A stretch of 64,000 bases of DNA from positions 162,251,683-162,315,682 of the forward strand of contig JAHLJT010009436.1 of NCBI GenBank assembly GCA_031308135.1. The letters run 5' to 3'. This stretch comes from Acheta domesticus (taxonomy: Eukaryota; Arthropoda; Insecta; Orthoptera; Gryllidae). Of this stretch, positions 58,436 through 64,000 are shown one piece after another. The translations under genes and the position numbers were made by a program. Numbering within the stretch: the stretch's first letter is position 1; each line of letters opens with the position of its first letter. A model generated the notes under the pieces. The model was given only the letters and a program-made list of their open reading frames with translations, was not told the DNA's origin and ran no database searches.

Positions 58436-59438
58436 ACCTAATGGGTCATAAATAGAGGCTATTAAGTGCAACACAACCCTTTTTGTTATACACGGGAGGT
58501 TGAAAGTGTTTGGATCGGAGTGTTTGCTGTATGTAATGCAAAGTGTGTCTTTATCAGTGTTCCAAGTCAAACCCAATATTCTGTGTGTATTGTCTGAGGC
58601 CAGAGGCGTGGAAGTGTATTGTGTGTGAGTGGTGTTGAGAGTGGCCAGAAACGATGAAGAATTGCTATTAACCTTTCTCAAATTAAAATGAGCTCCCTTT
58701 AACACTTTTACAATCCTTTGAAATGACGATGCTGCCTTCTCAGCACAGTCACTCCCAAACAGTAAGTCATCTACATAAAATCCCTGCTTGATGGCTGAAG
58801 CCACCTCAGGATCAATTTCATTTATTTCCTCAGCCAACTTGTTGAGACACCTTGTACTCAGAAATGCGGAGGGGGCCATACCATAAGTAACGGTTTGCAA
58901 AGTAAAAATTTTAATAGGGTCGTGAGGGTTCTCTCGCCACAAAATTCCCTGAAATTTAGTATCAGCATCATGCACCCGAACCATTCTATACATTTTCTCA
59001 ATGTCTGCTGTGAAACAAACATTAAACAATCGAAATCTAAGCATGATGTCAATGAGCTCTGATTGCACGTTAGGGCCAGCGTAGAGTAGGTCGTTTAAAC
59101 TTAACCCAGAAGAAGATTTGGCACTACAATTGAAGACCACGCGCAGTGGTGTAGTAGGGGATTGTGGATTCAACACACAAAAATGAGGTATAAAATAGAA
59201 AGGAGGTGCTATCTTACTGACACATTCAACTGCATGCCCCAATTCAATGTATTCTCTCATGAACTTGACATAATTATGCCTTAATTCTCTATCTTTAGAA
59301 AATCTGTTTTCTAAAGCAAGCAAAAACTGTTTGGCCACAAAATGTGAATTCCCCAATAATTGTGGAGGACGTTTAAAAGGCAAAGATACACAAAATTGCC
59401 CATTCTCCAACCTAAAGGTGTCATCATTAAATTTTTTT
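58430..59438 (-). pseudogene. BEL/Pao reverse transcriptase
   Basis: A single open frame on the minus strand with RVVFNCSAKSSSGLSLNDLL, VCFTADIEKMYRMVRV (first catalytic Asp in motif A), FTLQTVTYGMAPSAFLSTR (motif B) and GFYVDDLLFGS (YVDD, motif C), followed by HFNLRKVNSNSSSFL and HRILGLTWNTDKDTL. All core residues for polymerisation are present. It is offset by one base from the gag-protease frame; the break lies at the seven-T run 59432-59438. Confidence 0.92.
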
Positions 59439-61119
59439 CACAAGGATGCTCCAAGTGTGAGAAGTTTTCATCACGAGAAGAGGAAATCCTCTCAGAATTC
59501 CAAACATTCTCATAATCATTGACTAAGGAAGGAGAGTGTGCAGTTAAGAAAAAGCACTGATCTGGGGGTGCCGCACTTGGCAACAGTGTGGGCAATCGAT
59601 CCCCCGCAATGACATTACCAAACTTAGTATCAAGAATAAAAAGCTTTGAACAATGGCTGCTCTTCTTAGTGTTAAGCACCTGAAAAAATAAAGAAGAGCT
59701 TAATAAAATATCTAATTTTTTAGGAATAAAGAATTGGTCATCAGCCAATTTTAGGTCAGCAGGCAGCTTCAAGGCAGCTAAATTAATGTTCCTCCGGGGG
59801 GTGGCTTTGGAAATAGCAGGGACCACTAAACATTCTATTGCCCTTTTCCACCTACAACACCGCGAGGAGATTAACACATGAACTCTAGCATTTGAACCAG
59901 AAGTAAGAGCATTAACAGAATGAATAGTAGCATTATGCCTAATTCTTTTGAGACGGAGGGCCTGTACCAGTGATTCAGTTATCAAGGAAACTTCACTACC
60001 AGAATCAAGTAATGCCCTGGCTGGCAGGGTTTGGCCCAATTCATTTGTTGCATTAACAATGGCTGTGGGAAGGAGAGAACCAATATTAAATGTCTGGCTA
60101 AGAACCAAGTGTGATAACGTGGAAACCTTACTATCGTGTGATTGTTTTGCAGTAATCTGGGTGGCAGATGCTAGTCCAGCAGAGGTGTTGGGAGCACTAG
60201 AACAATGAGGTGATGCCAAATTATGGACATTTTGTGTTGCTTTTTGTGTAGAAAATTTATGAAGCATTGAGTGGTGGTTCTTACCACAAGTTTTACAACT
60301 TCGCTGTGAGCAATGATGAGAAGGACCCTTCCTTCGAAGACAGTTGTAGCAGAGTTGATGAGAAGAGACAAAATCCCATCTCTGCTGGACAGCCAGGGTA
60401 CGAAAACGAGGGCAGGCGAAAAGTGGGTGCTCTCCAGAACTACAGGCAACGCAGGCTTGAGCTGATGATCCCTCTTCCAGCTGAAATACCTGTTTGGCAG
60501 GTGAAGATTGTGTAGGGCGCTTAGATTTACTAACTGAAACAGAATTCACATCAGGATTAGCAAGAGGGGCAATGTCTAGGGCTCTTGCCCGGAGTGAAAG
60601 AAAATCTAAAACATTTTGCAATGGAACAATATCATTTTTTGCTTTAGCAAGGAAAAATGCTTCCCTTGTTTTGTTATCCAATTTACTGAGCACTAAAAAT
60701 TGTACTATTATTTCAGCCATAGGGACTGTAGTGGGAACTGCTGACATAGATAGCCAGTGAGAAGTTACTACATTGTGCAATTCTCTTAAGGAGGAGGCAT
60801 CACCAATTTTGAGGGAAGGAAAGGAGAAGAGAGCATGAATGTGCTCTTCTAAAATTTTTGATTTATCATCATAACGATCTCTTAATAAAGCCCAGGCCTG
60901 TTGAAAGGATCTGTCTGATACTGTGAGCACAGAAATCAACTTCAGAGGTTCGGCCTCGAGACTACTCATTAAATGCACCAACTTCTGCGAGTCCGGTATC
61001 TGTACCTGATTAATGACTAATTGAGTAAACAAATCACGAAAACGTTGCCAATTTCTATACCTTCCATCAAATTTTGGAATTTTAATGCTCGGTAGCGAGG
61101 CATGATGACACGCCGAGGC
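59432..61119 (-). pseudogene. BEL/Pao gag C-terminal part, zinc knuckles and aspartic protease
   Basis: Begins with KIPKFDGRYRNWQRFRDLFT (DUF1759-type gag), continues QAWALLRDRYDDKSKILEEH, then cysteine-histidine knuckles CVACSSGEHPLFACPRF, LCYNCLRRKGPSHHC and CKTCGKNHHSMLH, then protease ARALLDSGSEVSLITESL with the D-S-G active site (DUF1758 type). One open frame of more than 570 codons without a stop. The knuckles bind RNA; the protease would cut the polyprotein. Confidence 0.92.
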
Positions 61120-61448
61120 AACAGTAGGAGGCTTTCAAAGGGCTCGTATTTTTTATTCAATAGCTGTTTTACTGCCAAGTAAGCATTTTCACATTGCGAA
61201 AAATTTTGTTCATGAATCGTGCCAAAGAACTCTGTGGAGCTGATCGCATCCATTTTAAGAGCTTCGATATCCTTCCAAACCTCACATAACCTATCTCGCA
61301 AGCACGCGAGACTTGCTACCGTTGCTGGTTGCAAAGCCTTCAAATTACTTTCAATTCGTGAAATTTCCCAAATAGCGAGACTCCACCTTTGTGACAATCT
61401 TAATTCGAATGCACCGGGCTCTTTAACCCGTGCCTTTGACTGAGACAT
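61110..61448 (-). pseudogene. BEL/Pao gag N-terminal part
   Basis: Starts at ATG 61448 (MSQSKARVKEPGAFELRLSQ) and reads ATVASLACLRDRLCEVWKDI and CENAYLAVKQLLNKKYEPFE, the helical N-terminus usual for BEL/Pao gag. The frame change to the rest of gag is one base, at about 61119. Confidence 0.8.
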
Positions 61449-61962
61449 GGTTAAATAAGCTTGCTTACTAATGAAAAGAACTGAAATAATTCACAATAGC
61501 ATTTAAAGGGTATCAAGTTTCATACGCGAAAAACCATCTAAAAATTTAAGTACCGACATGTATTAGTTAACTGGAAGTCAACACCACTTTCATAAGCAAA
61601 ATGAGCTATGTAACTATCGTCAAAATGCATTTAACCCTACAAACTTGAGAACCTAAGTTCAGGAACGTGAAATATGAGGTTAGGAATGTTGCATAAGATT
61701 TCCAGGAATTGGAAAGGCGTAACCAAGAACATGCTTTTAATTTGCACCATACAAACCGCAAAAGCAAAGCGCACATAACACAAGTAAATGTTACAACAGC
61801 ACTGCTAATGATTCTACTGTAATTTTGTTTTTTTTTCACAAAGGCACGCGTTACGCGTGCGCACCACGAATTCGTGGCGTGGCGTGAACAAAAACCTCGC
61901 GTAGTCAGTGTTACCAGCGAACGAACGAAGTATTCGTTCCCGGGTTTCAAGGCACCATAAAA
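61449..61962 (-). other. BEL/Pao 5' untranslated leader with primer-binding site
   Basis: On the minus strand the 5' LTR is followed after four bases by TGGTGCCTTGAAACCCGGGA; the TGG start and position fit a tRNA primer-binding site, but I do not assign the tRNA. Otherwise non-coding. Confidence 0.55.
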
Positions 61963-62790
61963 TGTCAAAGAATACAAAAAAAAAACTTTAACAATTTCAC
62001 AAAACTCTTGCAGTGATGCGAAACACAAAGTTAAAGGCACACACTGACCAAGCGATGCTACCTGACTAACACAGCAAGCAAAAACCAAATGAATGTAACA
62101 TTGAAAGGTTACGAGGCACACATGGCTGGGTTGTCGAACCACACCACTGTCACAGCACCACCGCTCCTACAAATCACACCGCTGTCTAGTAGAGGGTCTC
62201 AAATGCAGAAAACGTGAAAAATGCCCTTCACCGCCGTGGATGCTTCATGCTCCCGGTCCACCATAGCTCCTTCCGCTTGGCCCACACTCCACCAGCTGTG
62301 TCGCCCGCTGTCCGCACGTGTTCTGGCGCTGCCCCGGGTTCCGACCCCGGGCAGGGCGCAGAGGGGCGGGCAGCCGGCTAGCTGGCGGCGGGGGGCGGAC
62401 GTAGGCGGGGGGGAGAGATACGGGCGCGACGGCGCGATGGTGTTGGTGGCGGCGGTGACGGTGGTGATGTAGTGACGTCACCGGTGTCGGCGGCGAGGGT
62501 AGCTGATTGCAACCTGGCAGGGCGGCGGAAGAACTGTCACATGCATCAAGGCGCGGGGAAACAATGATTTAATTAATATCTTCATTCCATTTCATTGATT
62601 GATTGATGGATTGATTGATCGATGATCGATTGATTTTTTTTAAATGGGACGCGCGAATTTTGGAATTGGCGTCCCCATGACACCCTGGTCTAGCATGGAA
62701 CTCCCATAATTTAGCGGGAAGTACCCCAAAGAGTGCCCAGGTGGGCGGAAGTCGCAGGAACTTGTCCGCGCCGACCAAAATGTGCTAACA
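61963..62790 (-). repeat. BEL/Pao 5' LTR
   Basis: 828 bp, TG...CA, nearly identical to 54820-55647. By eye I count about six substitutions and compensating one-base length differences in a G run and a T run. The element is on the minus strand, so this is the upstream LTR. LTR promoters normally drive transcription; a CpG-rich block and a tgacgtca site are present. Confidence 0.93.
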
Positions 62791-62795
62791 AGCAC
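62791..62795. repeat. target-site duplication of BEL/Pao element, right
   Basis: agcac directly after the LTR, matching 54815-54819. Confidence 0.85.
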
Positions 62796-64000
62796 TTGCA
62801 TCAAAGACTGGCCGAGCACAATTCGTTAGTGCATGGATAGGCAGAGCGCGCCCTCATACTTACAATTGATTTTCTTAGAACTGTATGTGTGGAGTGCCCA
62901 CTTTTTTTCTTGTTGTATTTTATAGAAAATTGAACAAGGAACACGCCTATATTCTTTTCAATTTTTATCTCATCGAGTTTGTATAGAAATTTTACTTTTT
63001 TTGAAAAAAATACATTTTTGAAAATGAAAAAAAATTTTTTTTGAAAAATTTATTTACAGAGGAATAAAGTACACATTTTAAAGTATTAAAGGACACAAAC
63101 CAGAAATTTTTATATTTAGTACATTCGGAGAGATAGTTGATCTTATTTTGTGAAGTACCTGTAAATTCCAAAATTTAATATGGCCATAACTACACAAATA
63201 ATCAATTTTCAGGCAAATAAAAAAATACGTGTCTCTTTTTTTGATGTCCAGATTTAAGAAAAAGAATATCGTACATTTTAAAAAATGTCGTGTCAACTCT
63301 TGTGCGATTTGACGTGGAATGGCTCATGTGCAATTTTAAAAAATTACAAAAACAAGATTTTCTCAAAAACGGCTCCAAATTTTTTCTTTAAACTTTTGGT
63401 AGGGGTAGTGCTAAATGTACCCTATGAGATGACATAAACGCCATATTGCTCTATTCTTTTGTTTTTTCAAAAATTGCAAAAATGTACCTTTTTTGACTTC
63501 TCTCACGGCGTTTATATTTTCACTAGCGGCGAATTGTTCACTTTATTATATTTACGAGTACATGTGCTTTAAATAATGTCAAGTAAAGTTTATCGAAAAC
63601 AAACATTTTCTGTGAAAAGTAGTTCAAATTTCGGCATTTTCAGAAACGCTCAAACGCCATTTTCTCATAAATGGCTAAAACAATTCATCAAACTTTTCGA
63701 TCTAATAGTGCTAATGGCACTCTTTAATACGACGTACAGTTTATTTGAGGTATTTTTTTGTTTTTCAAAAATTACACGTATGTAATTTTTTTAAAGGATC
63801 TCTCACATCTTTAATATTCACATTACCAGCAATTTGTAAACATTATTATATTTGTGAGTGTAAGTGCTTCAAATAACTTCAAATAAAGTAAACTGAAAAA
63901 GTTTTGAAAAGTTAAAATTTTTCTGTGAAAATGAGCTTGAAATTCCGCATTTTTAGTAGCGCTAAAATGCAATTTTCTTTAAAAACGTCACATAATTTTT

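Larger units (their letters stand above)
52881..63325. mobile_element. unclassified TIR element hosting the BEL/Pao insertion
   Basis: Left end gagccattccacgtcaaatc and the exact complement at the right end (63302-63325) form TIRs of about 24 bp. ATGT flanks both sides (52877-52880 and 63326-63329), and the flanking Helentron-like sequence resumes across it. Without the BEL/Pao element and its target duplication the element is about 2.47 kb and AT-rich, with no coding recognised. Its right-hand part is duplicated: an extra TIR copy (agtgcgatttgacgtggaat) lies at 54610-54631. Confidence 0.7.
52161..64000 (+). mobile_element. Helentron-like element (plus orientation), split by nested insertions
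   Basis: Begins with ttactttccagatacgtatg, with the usual inverted motifs (tatagggaaagttatataatgctgcg) and cagacggac-type tract in reverse order. It runs to 52880 and resumes at 63330 (caattttaaaaaattacaaa; aacggctccaaattttttct) in the same orientation and order up to the window end, where it is cut off. 52881-63325 is a later insertion. Confidence 0.55.

Overview
The window looks like low-gene-density, AT-rich nuclear DNA of an arthropod, most likely an insect. The evidence is spliced genes with GT-AG introns, a THAP-domain exon, and BEL/Pao, mariner, Tc1, LINE and Helentron-type transposons. There are no bacterial-style operons. I cannot name the species. A few short CpG-rich islands (about 3.8, 7.7-8.6, 14.7-15.1, 17.4, 30.2, 32.6 and 38.5-39.5 kb) stand out from the AT-rich background.

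Layout. 1-3.8 kb: AT-rich DNA with weak coding-like pieces, an 85-bp-arm inverted duplication and an unrecognised minus-strand exon. 3.8-9.1 kb: two exons of an ankyrin-repeat gene (+ strand). Its intron carries a hAT-like MITE beside the donor and a palindromic MITE beside the acceptor, and the terminal exon holds a 9-bp minisatellite coding (Asp-Ala-Arg)n. 10.7-12.0 kb: a TIR element with a THAP exon at its left end and an oppositely oriented nuclease-like exon at its right end. 12.3-12.9 kb: a mariner relic. 21.3-21.7 kb: a LINE relic. 22.4-28.4 kb: a spliced minus-strand gene joining a Mutator-like (Mutsu) transposase domain to a DEDDh exonuclease, split by a Helentron-like insertion. 32.8-37.5 kb: more Helentron-like copies and a Tc1 transposase relic. 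38.5-39.6 kb: a proline-rich CpG island. 39.9-44.2 kb: a 4.3-kb DNA transposon with long TIRs and a DD34D transposase. 48-49.1 kb: a LINE reverse-transcriptase relic. 49.07-49.44 kb: a small MITE. 50.2-64 kb: Helentron-like copies, one interrupted by a TIR element that is itself interrupted by a complete BEL/Pao LTR retrotransposon (54820-62790).

Most of the sequence that can be explained is transposon-derived. The ankyrin gene is the only convincing host gene. Many coding regions contain single-base frame breaks, and nearly all of these can be placed at short mononucleotide runs. In the BEL element, whose LTRs are almost identical, there are five frame breaks and no premature stop codon that I can see. 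Base-level indel errors in the assembly therefore need to be considered before any of these loci is called a pseudogene.

All family names come from motif recognition by eye. No alignment or database search was run.
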